From positions 1 through 58,218 of the forward strand of contig JAKAKD010000035.1 in NCBI GenBank assembly GCA_021824635.1: a DNA stretch of 58,218 bases, read 5' to 3'. Made by a program: the position numbers and the translations under genes. Origin of the DNA: Bacteroidota bacterium. Lineage in GTDB: Bacteria; Bacteroidota; Ignavibacteria; Ignavibacteriales; Melioribacteraceae. The notes beneath the pieces are model-generated. The model worked only from the letters and a program-made list of their open reading frames with translations. It ran no database searches and was not told where the DNA came from. Below, one piece after another: positions 35,454 to 44,418 of the stretch (the stretch's first letter is position 1; the number at the start of each line of letters is the position of its first letter).

Positions 35454-35713
35454 AGTGGAAAGTAGTATTCACAAAGCAAGCGCTGAAGGACGCAAAAAAA
35501 ATTAATGCTGCCGGATTAAGGCAAAAGGCAGAAAAAATCTTATCCATTCCTGAGAAAAAACCACTTCAAAATCCACCACCGTATGAAAAACTTGTAGGCG
35601 ATCTAACCGGTGCTTATTCACGCCGGATTAATATTCAGCATAGGATTGTTTATCAAATTTACGAAGAGCTTAAAACTGTAAAAGTAATACGTATGTGGAC
35701 TCACTACGAATAG
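35447..35713 (+). CDS. YoeB/Txe-type ribosome-dependent mRNA interferase toxin
   Basis: An 88-residue RelE-superfamily toxin that cleaves mRNA in the ribosomal A site. Family features include the N-terminal WKVVFTKQALKDAKKI, a central PPPYEKLVGDLTGAYSRRIN and the C-terminal RIVYQIYE...VRMWTHYE, with the catalytic-type Glu, Arg, His and the terminal Tyr retained. The gene overlaps the antitoxin by seven bases, a standard antitoxin-first operon. Confidence 0.9.
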   Translation: MVKWKVVFTKQALKDAKKINAAGLRQKAEKILSIPEKKPLQNPPPYEKLVGDLTGAYSRRINIQHRIVYQIYEELKTVKVIRMWTHYE

Positions 35714-35748
35714 AAAAATATTTTTAAGGTAATCAAATACTAAAGATA

Positions 35749-35772
35749 CGGTCAAGGTTTGGACCTTGACCG
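35749..35772. repeat. CGGTCAAGGT palindromic hairpin
   Basis: Perfect ten-base arms with loop TTGG, between the convergent toxin and M3 peptidase genes. No long T run follows on either strand, so it may be a REP-like element instead of, or as well as, a terminator. Confidence 0.6.
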
Positions 35773-35793
35773 CCAAGAAAGTTTTCAACTAAA

Positions 35794-37677
35794 TTATTTT
35801 TTCTTATTCAAAATTTCTTCCATCTGATCCATAACCTTATTCATCTTTGCCATAGTTAAATCAAATGCTTCGGATGATAAAGGATCAATACCGGCTTTCT
35901 TAATTAACTCGATCGGATAATCGGAAGAACCGCCGTTTAAGATATTGTAGAACTTATCAACTGCCGGTTGACCTTCGTTTATGATTTTTTCGGCAAATGC
36001 AGTTGCATAGATCAGTGAAGTTGAATACTGATAAACATAATAAGTGTAATTCACAAAGTGAGGAATATACGCCCACTCATAAGCGACATAATCATCAACC
36101 ACACACGCGCCTTCATCATTGCCGTAATATTTTTTAACTATATCGTAATAAATTTTACTCATCTCCTCACCGGTAAGCGGACTTCCATTTTCAATTCGCT
36201 TATGCAGCTCAAGTTCAAATTCAGCAAAAGAAGTCTGGCGGAAAATTGTTGTGCGAAGAAGATCCAGATATGAGCCGAGCAGGTAAAGTTTTTCCTGATC
36301 GTTTTTTACTTTATTGACCATGTAATCGTTCAGAAGAGTTTCGTTGATTGTAGAGGCAATCTCTGCAACAAATGTTGCATACTGAGCATCAACAAACGAC
36401 TGATGTTTATTCGAAAAATAACTGTGCATTGTGTGTCCCAACTCGTGTGTAAGAGTAGAAACAGATCCGTAATCATCAGTCCAGTTCGTTAAGATGTAAG
36501 GATGATTATCGTATTGAGCGCCTGAAGAATACGCCCCGCTCCGTTTACCGCTAGTCGGCATGTAATCAATCCATCTTTCATCAAACGCTTTCTTTACTGT
36601 GGCAACATATTCACTTCCCATTGGTTTGAAAACATCCAGCAAAAGTTTTTGTCCGTCTTCAATTGTGTATTTAAAATCAACCGATTTTACAAGCGGTGTA
36701 TAGAGGTCATAATAATGGACTTGATCAACGCCGAGCATTTTGGCTTTCAACTTTAGGAAGCGGTGCAAAGTTGGAAGATTTTTATGAATTTGATCAATCA
36801 GATTTTCGTAAACAGAAACCGGAATCTTGTTTCCGTTAAGCGAGCTTTCAAGAACTGTTTTATAATTTCTATTTTTTGCGTAGAAATAATCAGCGCGTAT
36901 CTTTCCTGCCAGATTCGCTCCGATAGTATTTTGAAATTTTTTGTAATTCTCAAAAGTTGATTTCATAACCAGCTCACGGTCGGCGCGGTTTTCCACAGTT
37001 CTATATTTAGTATAGGCGGAAGAACTGAGTTCAACTTCTTCGCCCGTTGATAATTTTACTTTTGCGTTAGGTTTTTCCGCATTATCAAATATTCCGTAGA
37101 CTTCATCCGGAGTTGAAGTTATTAATCCGGCGCTTGCAAGAATTTCTTCTTCGCGAGTGTTTAATGTATGTTCCCGCAATCTGAGTATATCATCAACAAA
37201 AAATTTGAACTCGCTTAATTCTTTTCTCTCGTCAAAGAACTTTTTGATTTTTTCCGGCTCGATTTTCAGAATCTCCGGATTAATAAAAGCGGAGACCTCA
37301 CCGAGTTTTGTACCAAGTATTGTTGCCTGCTGATTTAACGATTGATTTGAACTGTTTCGTAAATCCTCATCGGCAACGCGTGCTGAATAATCAGAAAGTT
37401 TATAGTAGCTTTTGTAAATATCAAAGAATAAACGAAGGGTTGAATAGAAAGTATCCGCGCTTTCTCCCATTTTACCCTGGAAGTTTTTTAATCGATCTAT
37501 CTGTTCTCCAATTGATTCACGGTCTTTCTGCCATTCATCAACATTTTTGTAAATAATTGAATTGTCCCACTTATATTTATCCGGAACATTTTTACGTTCC
37601 AAATTCTGAGCAAAAGTAAATTCTGATACCATTATTACCGCCGAAATGATTATTAAAAATCTGAAAAAATGTTTCAT
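35794..37677 (-). CDS. pepF: Secreted M3-family oligoendopeptidase F
   Basis: A zinc endopeptidase of family M3B cleaving oligopeptides. A signal peptide ends at TFAQ near residue 24, unlike cytoplasmic PepF of Gram-positives, so it probably acts in the periplasm. The HEXXH zinc motif is LTHELGHTMHS near residue 409, with the third ligand glutamate region E[IV]AST about 25 residues on. At 627 residues including the leader the length fits. With the S9 and S46 peptidases it completes an extracytoplasmic peptide-degrading set, and the OPT transporter gene follows just upstream on the same strand. Confidence 0.92.
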   Translation of the reverse strand: MKHFFRFLIIISAVIMVSEFTFAQNLERKNVPDKYKWDNSIIYKNVDEWQKDRESIGEQIDRLKNFQGKMGESADTFYSTLRLFFDIYKSYYKLSDYSARVADEDLRNSSNQSLNQQATILGTKLGEVSAFINPEILKIEPEKIKKFFDERKELSEFKFFVDDILRLREHTLNTREEEILASAGLITSTPDEVYGIFDNAEKPNAKVKLSTGEEVELSSSAYTKYRTVENRADRELVMKSTFENYKKFQNTIGANLAGKIRADYFYAKNRNYKTVLESSLNGNKIPVSVYENLIDQIHKNLPTLHRFLKLKAKMLGVDQVHYYDLYTPLVKSVDFKYTIEDGQKLLLDVFKPMGSEYVATVKKAFDERWIDYMPTSGKRSGAYSSGAQYDNHPYILTNWTDDYGSVSTLTHELGHTMHSYFSNKHQSFVDAQYATFVAEIASTINETLLNDYMVNKVKNDQEKLYLLGSYLDLLRTTIFRQTSFAEFELELHKRIENGSPLTGEEMSKIYYDIVKKYYGNDEGACVVDDYVAYEWAYIPHFVNYTYYVYQYSTSLIYATAFAEKIINEGQPAVDKFYNILNGGSSDYPIELIKKAGIDPLSSEAFDLTMAKMNKVMDQMEEILNKKK

Positions 37678-37794
37678 TATTTCTCCTTGAAAATTAGTAA
37701 ATCAACCGCACAAAAATTATGGAATAACCTTATAATATTTTTCCTCTTCATGATCCTAAAATTTTTCAACCAAAATAGTTAATAGAAATAAAAA

Positions 37795-37812
37795 CCCCCG
37801 GTGAGCCGGGGG
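37795..37812 (-). terminator. Terminator of the OPT transporter gene
   Basis: A 7-bp GC stem CCCCCGG/CCGGGGG with loop TGAG (plus strand) reads on the minus strand into TTTTTA, about 27 bases after the stop. A strong intrinsic terminator. Confidence 0.9.
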
Positions 37813-37838
37813 CGTCTAAGCAACAATTTTTAGAAAAA

Positions 37839-39824
37839 CTATTCTTCTTCTTTCTTCGCTCTCAATGAATCCCAAATCATATAGAATGCAATCAAACAGA
37901 ACATTATTAGCGCAAGCATTTCTGCAGAATGAGATTCTTGCCATTCTCTGTTCACCCAATTAAATCCGCTGTAACGAAGTATTGCACTGAATACACCAAA
38001 CAAAGCGCCGCCGGCTATAAATCCGGATGCTATGAGAGTTCCTCTTTCTCTTCTGGCTATATTTAGTTTTTCATCACCTTTCTTTCTGGTTGAAACATAG
38101 AGAGAAATCAATCCGCCTACAAGAAGCGGTGTGTTTAGTTCCATAGGAATATACATTCCAAGTGCAAATGCAAGCGCAGGAACTCTAAGCATTGTAAGTA
38201 TAAGAGCTAATATTGCGCCGGCGAGATATAGCATCCATGGCGCTGGTTGATTGGACATTAATGGCTGTATCACTGCTGCCATTGCATTCGCTTGTGGAGC
38301 TACTAGCGCACCGTCACCGACAAATCCGTAAGTTTGATTCAATACCATCATAATCCAAGCAACTGTAGCTGCAGAAACTACCGTACCAACAAATTTCCAT
38401 TTTTCTTGTTTATACGGAGACGAACCGAGCCAATAACCAATTTTCAAATCTGTAATGAAAGCACCGGCCTGTGAAAGTGCAGTACAGACAACACCGCCGA
38501 TTATTAATGCCGAAATCATTCCAGCCGGACCGCTTAATCCAACTGATACTAATACTGCCGATGATAAGATCAAAGTCATCAACGTCATTCCGGAAACTGG
38601 ATTAGTCCCGACAATTGCAATTGCTGTAGCGGCAACAGTTGTAAATAGAAACGCGATGACAAGCACTATTAATAAACCAATAAACGCTTGGAATAAATTA
38701 GTAACAACACCAAACAAGAAGAAGACAAAAATTAAAACCGCTGTTAAAAGAATTCCAATGAAAATAATTTTCATTGCTAAATCTCGTTGAGTGCGCAGAC
38801 TTTCTACATTAATTTTCTTTCCTAATAATTCATGAAATCCAAGTGTGAATGCTTTTTTGATAATTCCGGACGAACGGATAATTCCGATAAGCCCGGCCAT
38901 AGCTATTCCCCCAATTCCTATGTGGCGTACATATGCTTTAAATATTTGTTCGGCAGACATATTCTGGATTAACAAAGTTACATTCGTACCAATTGGAGTA
39001 GTGATGTAAGTGCCAAAATACGCAATGATAGGAATCATAACGAACCAAGACAAAAACGAACCCGCAACCATTATAGCGGAATATTTGGGTCCGATGATAT
39101 AACCGAGACCTAAAATTGCCGAGCTAACACTGAGTCTGAATTCAAGCTTTATTTTTTCAGCAATTACTTGACCGGCAGGAATAACTTTTGTTGTAAACAT
39201 TTCACTCCACGACCCAAAAGTGGCAACAACAAAATCATAAACACCGCCGATCAATCCGCTGACAACCAAAACCATTGCTTGCTTTCCGCCTTTCTCGCCG
39301 GCAACAAGAACTTCGGTAGTTGCTGTTGCTTCCGGAAATGGAAATTGTCCGTGCATTTCTGAAACAAAATATTTTCTAAAAGGAATCAAGAAAAGAATTC
39401 CTAAAAATCCGCCAAGTAGAGAAGCAAGAAAAGTCTGATAAAACTGCACTTCTAATTTTAAGATGTAAATTGCTGGAAGTGTAAAGATTGCACCGGCAAC
39501 AACTGCGCCCGATGTTGCACCGATTGATTGTATAATTACATTCTGCCCCAGTGCACCCTTCTTCTTAAGACCTGTTGATATTCCCACTGCAAGAATTGCA
39601 ATTGGGATTGCGGCTTCAAAAACCTGACCGATTTTTAATCCAAGATACGCTGCCGCCGCAGAAAAAATTACAGCCATTACAAGTCCGGTAATTACAGAAT
39701 AAGGTGTTACTTCAGGAAATGAAATATGAGGAGACATAATAGGAACATACTCTTCGCCGGGTTTTAATTCTGTGTAGGCGTTGGTTGGCAATCCGCCATT
39801 GGTTGGTTTTTCGTTAGAACTCAT
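37839..39824 (-). CDS. OPT-family oligopeptide transporter
   Basis: A proton-coupled importer of small peptides (or metal chelates) of the OPT superfamily. The 661-residue protein has roughly 15-16 hydrophobic segments and prokaryotic-type OPT features (the GLKIGQVFEAAIP loop, the FPFPEATATTEVLVAGEKGGKQ segment, the ADLKIGYWLGSSP-like ITDLKIGYWLG loop). The start ATG 39824 has TAGGAG seven bases upstream, inside a small palindrome (39833-39847). It likely works with the secreted peptidases. A membrane protein lies 68 bases upstream on the same strand. Confidence 0.92.
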   Translation of the reverse strand: MSSNEKPTNGGLPTNAYTELKPGEEYVPIMSPHISFPEVTPYSVITGLVMAVIFSAAAAYLGLKIGQVFEAAIPIAILAVGISTGLKKKGALGQNVIIQSIGATSGAVVAGAIFTLPAIYILKLEVQFYQTFLASLLGGFLGILFLIPFRKYFVSEMHGQFPFPEATATTEVLVAGEKGGKQAMVLVVSGLIGGVYDFVVATFGSWSEMFTTKVIPAGQVIAEKIKLEFRLSVSSAILGLGYIIGPKYSAIMVAGSFLSWFVMIPIIAYFGTYITTPIGTNVTLLIQNMSAEQIFKAYVRHIGIGGIAMAGLIGIIRSSGIIKKAFTLGFHELLGKKINVESLRTQRDLAMKIIFIGILLTAVLIFVFFLFGVVTNLFQAFIGLLIVLVIAFLFTTVAATAIAIVGTNPVSGMTLMTLILSSAVLVSVGLSGPAGMISALIIGGVVCTALSQAGAFITDLKIGYWLGSSPYKQEKWKFVGTVVSAATVAWIMMVLNQTYGFVGDGALVAPQANAMAAVIQPLMSNQPAPWMLYLAGAILALILTMLRVPALAFALGMYIPMELNTPLLVGGLISLYVSTRKKGDEKLNIARRERGTLIASGFIAGGALFGVFSAILRYSGFNWVNREWQESHSAEMLALIMFCLIAFYMIWDSLRAKKEEE

Positions 39825-39832
39825 TCGTTATC

Positions 39833-39847
39833 TCCTAAAATTTAGGA
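39833..39847 (-). promoter_or_regulatory. Palindrome overlapping the OPT ribosome-binding site
   Basis: TCCTAAATTTTAGGA on the minus strand contains AGGA of the Shine-Dalgarno of the OPT gene in its right arm. The same 15 bases occur at 18786-18800. A weak stem could lower translation. Confidence 0.4.
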
Positions 39848-39892
39848 TTGAAAAAAATGTTCTGGTGATCAGAATCTTATTCTTACTCTTCA

Positions 39893-40657
39893 TTACAGAC
39901 TATGGGGAATGCTATAAATTATTATCATCACTAATGCCGCAAGCATTGCCCACCATCCAGGTTTCTTATTTTTCTTTATCATGTAAAAAGCAAAAAACCA
40001 TACTATAAAAGCAATTTGAGTTTTATTATCTGTAACATCAGTTCCAAAAGGCCAGCCGCCCCATATATCTCCAAACGCTAATCCGTTCATTGCAAACCCA
40101 AGCGCAAATCCGCCGATGAATAAAACAATTACAGTCCAGAGACCAAATTTTTCATACCGCGGTTCTTTATTAAAAAATTCAAGACCGGTTCTGGTGGATA
40201 ACATCATTGCAAAAAACATTGCAAAGATGTGAGGGATTAAAACCACCAACGGAACATCATCTTTGAAGCGGATAATTATATTTTCACTTGCAGGTACCTT
40301 GGCTGAGGACTGATCCTTAAATAACATTATGTAATATTCTAGTTTTTCTAATCTTTTTTGAGCCGGAAGCTCTGCCTTCAATATTTCTCCGCCGGTCATG
40401 TTAACTTGCGAGAATTCGTTTTGTGTATTGAACTTTCTAAAATATAATGTCCCGTGAATTGAACTGTCGTTTGTATTAATCTCGATAAAATAATTGGAAC
40501 TTGAACTGTGACTCCGTTCAAGTTTGTAAGCAATTTCTTTTCCATCAAGAACTACTTTTCCAGATAGCGGGAATGTAGGACCAGTTACACGTTGATAAAA
40601 TGCAGAAATTAATGTTACTACAATTGCAATAATCCAAAAAAGTGTTGTTCTTTTCAT
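39893..40657 (-). CDS. Hypothetical membrane protein, 254 aa
   Basis: Not recognised. Residue 5-22 is an N-terminal membrane anchor or signal. Residues about 30-140 are a polar, probably extracytoplasmic beta-rich domain (TFPLSGKVVLDGKEIAYKL, HGTLYFRKF). Residues about 140-250 have four hydrophobic segments, with FAMMLSTRTGLEFF between the first two. It precedes the OPT gene on the same strand and may be cotranscribed. A role in transport or sensing is only suggested by this. It has normal base use. Confidence 0.75.
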   Translation of the reverse strand: MKRTTLFWIIAIVVTLISAFYQRVTGPTFPLSGKVVLDGKEIAYKLERSHSSSSNYFIEINTNDSSIHGTLYFRKFNTQNEFSQVNMTGGEILKAELPAQKRLEKLEYYIMLFKDQSSAKVPASENIIIRFKDDVPLVVLIPHIFAMFFAMMLSTRTGLEFFNKEPRYEKFGLWTVIVLFIGGFALGFAMNGLAFGDIWGGWPFGTDVTDNKTQIAFIVWFFAFYMIKKNKKPGWWAMLAALVMIIIYSIPHSL

Positions 40658-40881
40658 TCGCAGCTCTTCTGTTTTTTATGGAAAGTTTAGGGCAAACTTA
40701 GTGAATGTAGATTTTAGGAACAATCGAAATTTACGGCAATTGACAGTTCCTGCATTTAGCAACCGATTTATTATTTGCGAATGTTTTGTGCCCGGCGTAT
40801 AATTTTTTATTGTCAACGCAAATTTTGAGAGAATGATATTAAACTTTGCTATTTTTGATTTGCAATTCGAAAGAGGAAAAT

Positions 40882-41463
40882 TTGGATAAAGAAAAATTCA
40901 TTACCGATTCGCTTAAGGAAAGCAGCGAAGTAAAGTTAAATATGGAATCTGCATGCAAAGCGGAAATTTTAGTAGCCGTCCAAAGCATAACAGACGCTTT
41001 TAGAAACGGAAGAAAATTATTGTTATGCGGCAACGGCGGCAGCGCAGCAGATAGCCAGCATATTGCGGCAGAATTTATGATTAGGTTAAATCACAAATTG
41101 CAGAGACCGGCATTACCGGCTATTGCATTAACAACCGATACATCAAATCTTACAGCCGGCGGAAATGACATCGGCTTTGAAAATGTTTTTGCGCGTAATG
41201 TTGAAGGTCTTGGTAACGAAGGCGATGTTTTGATTGCGATCTCCACGAGCGGCAACTCGCCAAATATTATTAAAGCAGTAAATAAAGCACATGAGAAAAA
41301 AATGTTTGTAGTTGGATTTCTAGGCGGAACCGGCGGAAAATTGAAAAATATTGTTGATCTGCCAATTGTAATTCCATCGGCAAACACTCAGCGTATTCAG
41401 GAAGGTCACATTACAGTTGCGCATATTATTTGTGAGCTGGTAGAGACAGAACTATACGGATGA
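40882..41463 (+). CDS. gmhA: D-sedoheptulose 7-phosphate isomerase
   Basis: Forms D-glycero-D-manno-heptose 7-phosphate for lipopolysaccharide heptose. SIS-domain signatures GNGGSAADSQHIAAEFM near residue 52 and ISTSGNSPNI near 123 are visible, with the conserved metal and substrate ligands (the His in SQH, and the glutamate and histidine in QEGHITVAHI). The length is about 193 residues from TTG 40882, which has AGAGG before it; a TTG at 40846 would add 12 codons. No other heptose genes lie in the window. Confidence 0.9.
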   Translation: MDKEKFITDSLKESSEVKLNMESACKAEILVAVQSITDAFRNGRKLLLCGNGGSAADSQHIAAEFMIRLNHKLQRPALPAIALTTDTSNLTAGGNDIGFENVFARNVEGLGNEGDVLIAISTSGNSPNIIKAVNKAHEKKMFVVGFLGGTGGKLKNIVDLPIVIPSANTQRIQEGHITVAHIICELVETELYG

Positions 41464-41576
41464 AAATATTTTTCCGCATCAAATTAAAATCGCATCAATA
41501 ATGACTGCGCTTTTTTAAGCAAAATTTTCCTTTTCAAATAATTGGATTACAATTCAAAAAAAAATTCAGGTAAGAG

Positions 41577-43751
41577 ATGAACATTCCTTTAGTCATAGCA
41601 AAAGAACTTAACATACAAGAGAAACAAGTTACATCTGTAATAAATTTATTCGGTGAAGGCGCAACAGTTCCTTTTGTAGCAAGATACCGCAAAGAGCATA
41701 CAGGCGGATTGGATGAAGATTATCTCCGTCAAATTGAAGACCGCCTAAGCTATCTAACAATACTTGAAGAGAGAAAGCAGACGGTTCTTAAAAGCATAGA
41801 AGAGCAAGGGAAATTGACTGACGAACTGCGCGATAAAATTTTGGCGGCAGTTAAACTTCAGGAAGTTGAGGATCTCTATCTTCCGTACAAACCAAAACGA
41901 AAAACACGCGGCACAATTGCAAAGGCAAAAGGTCTTGAACCGCTTGCTTTATTCATTCTCGAAAATCCAAATTTCAAAAAGAATTTTGATGAGGTGCTAG
42001 CTCAATATGTAAATCCGGATTTAGGAGTTAACACAATTGAAGAAGCGCTTCAAGGTGCTAAGGATATAATTGCAGAGATGATAAGCGAAACCGCCGAAGT
42101 CCGTCAGGCGGCACGCGAGTTCCTGCTGGATGACGCATCTATTGTCTCTTCAAAAGCTGATACGAAGAAAGAAGAACTGCGCGCAAACAAAAAAGATGTT
42201 TACGAAGTCTATCATAATTTTTCTTGTCAGTTAAACAAAATCAAACCTTATCAGCTTCTAGCTATTAACCGCGGTGAAAAAGAATTTTTTCTGAAAGTGA
42301 TTTTAAGCTACGATAAACCGGGAATTCTAAATACAATTTTTGATAAATATTTTTCTTATGACGAATCCGTCTTTGATGAAATACTGAATGAAATAGTTGA
42401 AGATTCATTCTCGCGCTTAATCTATCCTTCAATCGAAAGAGATGTGAGAAATCAATTGAGTGAAGAAGCAGATTTACACGCAATTGAAATTTTCGCCGCG
42501 AACTTACGACAGTTGCTTCTTCAACCGCCGATCAACAGTAAAAACATTTTGGGAATTGACCCCGGTTTTTATTCGGGTTCAAAACTAGCTGTGATTGATA
42601 CTACCGGGAAATATATTGAGGGAACAACTATCTATCCCCATCCGCCACAGAACAGATCAGCGGAAGCAAAAAAAATCCTTCTTGATTTAGTAAAAAGATA
42701 CGGCGTTAATCTTATTGCTATTGGAAACGGAACCGCAAGCAGAGAGACAGAATTGCTAATTGCCGATCTCATCAAAGAGAACAAACTCGATTGTCATTAT
42801 TTAATAGTGAATGAAGCGGGCGCATCAGTTTATTCTGCAAGTCCGCTTGCAAAAGAAGAATTTCCGGAACTGGAAGCAAGTCAAAGAGGAAATATCTCGA
42901 TTGCCAGACGTGTTCTAGATCCGCTTGCCGAACTTGTAAAGATAGATCCTAAATCAATTGGAGTCGGACTTTATCAGCACGATGTTGATCAAAAATTACT
43001 TTTGAAAAAATTGGACGATGTTGTTGTAAGCTGCGTGAATTATGTGGGTGTTGATGTTAATACCGCCTCCGCATCACTGCTAAATTATGTTTCCGGACTA
43101 AACAAGAGAATCGCAAATAATGTTGTAAAATACAGAGAGAAATTGGGAAGATTCTCCAACCGCGAACAGTTAATGGAAGTAAGCGGAATGGGAGAAAAAG
43201 CATTTGAGCAGTGTGCCGGATTTTTGAAAATTCCTAACGGAGAAAATCCGCTTGACAATACATTCATTCATCCGGAATCTTACGAAGCCACGACAAAACT
43301 TTTGAAACTTTGTGAACTCTCCACAACTCACATAAACGAAAAAGGGAATCTTGTAGAGTTGTTTGTAAAAAATAAAGGAACTCAAAAAGTTGCCGAACAA
43401 ATTGGAATTGGAGAGCCTACATTAATAGACATTCTTGAAAATCTAAAAAAACCGGGACGAGATCCGCGCGAAGAGATGCCAAAACCAATCCTTAGAAGCG
43501 ACGTTTTGAAAATGGAAGATCTTGAAAAAGGAATGAAATTAAAAGGAACTGTTAGAAACGTGGTTGACTTTGGCGCGTTTGTGGATATTGGCGTTAAGCA
43601 GGATGGGCTTCTTCACATTTCTCAGATCGCAAATAAATATGTTAAGAACCCGTTAGAGTTATTAAAGGTCGGAGATATAATTGATGTAACGGTTCTTTCT
43701 GTAGATATTCCCAAGCAGAGAATTGCACTTAGTATGATTTCAAACATGTAG
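41577..43751 (+). CDS. tex: Tex-family RNA-binding protein with S1 domain
   Basis: A nucleic-acid-binding protein associated with transcription, broadly conserved and essential in some bacteria. At 724 residues it has normal length. The Tex N-terminal domain (residues 1-190), the YqgF-like RNase H fold (GIDPGFYSGSKLAVID near residue 323), helix-hairpin-helix regions near 500 (DVNTASASLLNYVSGL) and a C-terminal S1 domain (KGTVRNVVDFGAFVDIGVKQ near 654) are in order. The final codons ATG-TAG fall in a REP-like palindrome at 43748, which supplies the stop codon. Confidence 0.95.
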   Translation: MNIPLVIAKELNIQEKQVTSVINLFGEGATVPFVARYRKEHTGGLDEDYLRQIEDRLSYLTILEERKQTVLKSIEEQGKLTDELRDKILAAVKLQEVEDLYLPYKPKRKTRGTIAKAKGLEPLALFILENPNFKKNFDEVLAQYVNPDLGVNTIEEALQGAKDIIAEMISETAEVRQAAREFLLDDASIVSSKADTKKEELRANKKDVYEVYHNFSCQLNKIKPYQLLAINRGEKEFFLKVILSYDKPGILNTIFDKYFSYDESVFDEILNEIVEDSFSRLIYPSIERDVRNQLSEEADLHAIEIFAANLRQLLLQPPINSKNILGIDPGFYSGSKLAVIDTTGKYIEGTTIYPHPPQNRSAEAKKILLDLVKRYGVNLIAIGNGTASRETELLIADLIKENKLDCHYLIVNEAGASVYSASPLAKEEFPELEASQRGNISIARRVLDPLAELVKIDPKSIGVGLYQHDVDQKLLLKKLDDVVVSCVNYVGVDVNTASASLLNYVSGLNKRIANNVVKYREKLGRFSNREQLMEVSGMGEKAFEQCAGFLKIPNGENPLDNTFIHPESYEATTKLLKLCELSTTHINEKGNLVELFVKNKGTQKVAEQIGIGEPTLIDILENLKKPGRDPREEMPKPILRSDVLKMEDLEKGMKLKGTVRNVVDFGAFVDIGVKQDGLLHISQIANKYVKNPLELLKVGDIIDVTVLSVDIPKQRIALSMISNM

Positions 43752-43774
43752 GGTCGACGTCCCGTCGACCCTAG
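43748..43774. repeat. REP-like palindrome at the tex stop codon
   Basis: TAGGGTCGAC (43749-43758), loop GTCCC, then its reverse complement GTCGACCCTA (43764-43773). The TAG at its left end is the tex stop codon. It shares CGACGTCCCGTCGACC with the copy at 44395-44418. Confidence 0.85.
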
Positions 43775-43831
43775 ATTTGAATGCCTAATGTTAGGTGTAT
43801 TGAGCTTCATTCTTTCGGGAAAAAAATAATA

Positions 43832-44341
43832 TTACAATTCAAGATTTTCATCACCAAAGTCAGAATTCCATTTAAGCGCATTGAACTGAATATAATTACG
43901 GATATTATACAGTCCTTTTTCATTTCTAATTATTCTATCGTAAAATGATCTTTGCCAAATATTACGGGTAGCTGTTTTATTATTTTCATTTATTCTTTTT
44001 GTTGATTCATATTTGAAATAAGCAATGATTTGGCTTAATGAAAATTTCTTCGTTTTAATATCGGGTTGAGGAAACCTCAACCCTACGACACCATTAATAA
44101 TCAATATTCCATGAAAATGGTTTGGCATAATTATAAATTTATCTATCTCAACATTCAGAAAATGATCTAAAATAGCCATCCAACTTTGTTCAACTATTTT
44201 ACCATTCTCATTGAGATGCATAGTTCCATTATTCACAAAACCAAAAAGTGATTTTTTATCATTAGCACAGATTGTAATAAAATAGTAGTTTGGCGAAGAA
44301 TAATCGAATTCCCTTAGACGTGTTCTTTTGCGTTCTAACAT
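43832..44341 (-). CDS. REP-associated tyrosine transposase-like protein (Y1/HUH family)
   Basis: A 169-residue single-strand DNA endonuclease of the IS200/RAYT type. Motifs: the HUH pair is HFH at residues 75-77 in IMPNHFHGI, and the catalytic tyrosine is Y134 in RSFYDRIIRN, followed by EKGLYNIRNYIQFNALKW. N-terminal RLREFDYSSPNYYFITIC is typical. No insertion-sequence ends or second gene are present; instead palindromes sit 58 bases downstream (43748) and 54 bases upstream (44395), and another lies inside the gene at residues 85-92. This arrangement suggests a domesticated RAYT with its REP repeats. Mobilising activity is not demonstrated. Confidence 0.85.
   Translation of the reverse strand: MLERKRTRLREFDYSSPNYYFITICANDKKSLFGFVNNGTMHLNENGKIVEQSWMAILDHFLNVEIDKFIIMPNHFHGILIINGVVGLRFPQPDIKTKKFSLSQIIAYFKYESTKRINENNKTATRNIWQRSFYDRIIRNEKGLYNIRNYIQFNALKWNSDFGDENLEL
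44063..44083. repeat. Palindrome inside the RAYT coding frame
   Basis: GGGTTGAGG, loop AAA, CCTCAACCC. On the coding strand it reads VGLRFPQP in frame (residues 86-93), a short insert in a variable surface region between the HUH motif and the next helix. It is followed by CTAC, as in the other palindromes. Confidence 0.85.
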
Positions 44342-44394
44342 TGCAATTCATAATGTTATTTTAAATCTATTTTTTTTATAGATATAATTCAAAT

Positions 44395-44418
44395 GTAGGG
44401 GCGACGTCCCGTCGACCT
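44395..44418. repeat. Imperfect REP-like palindrome upstream of the RAYT gene
   Basis: GTAGGGGCGAC, loop GTCCC, GTCGACCT. The inner stem (CGAC/GTCG with flanking G-C pairs) is intact; the outer positions are mismatched. Same orientation and core as 43748-43774. Confidence 0.7.
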
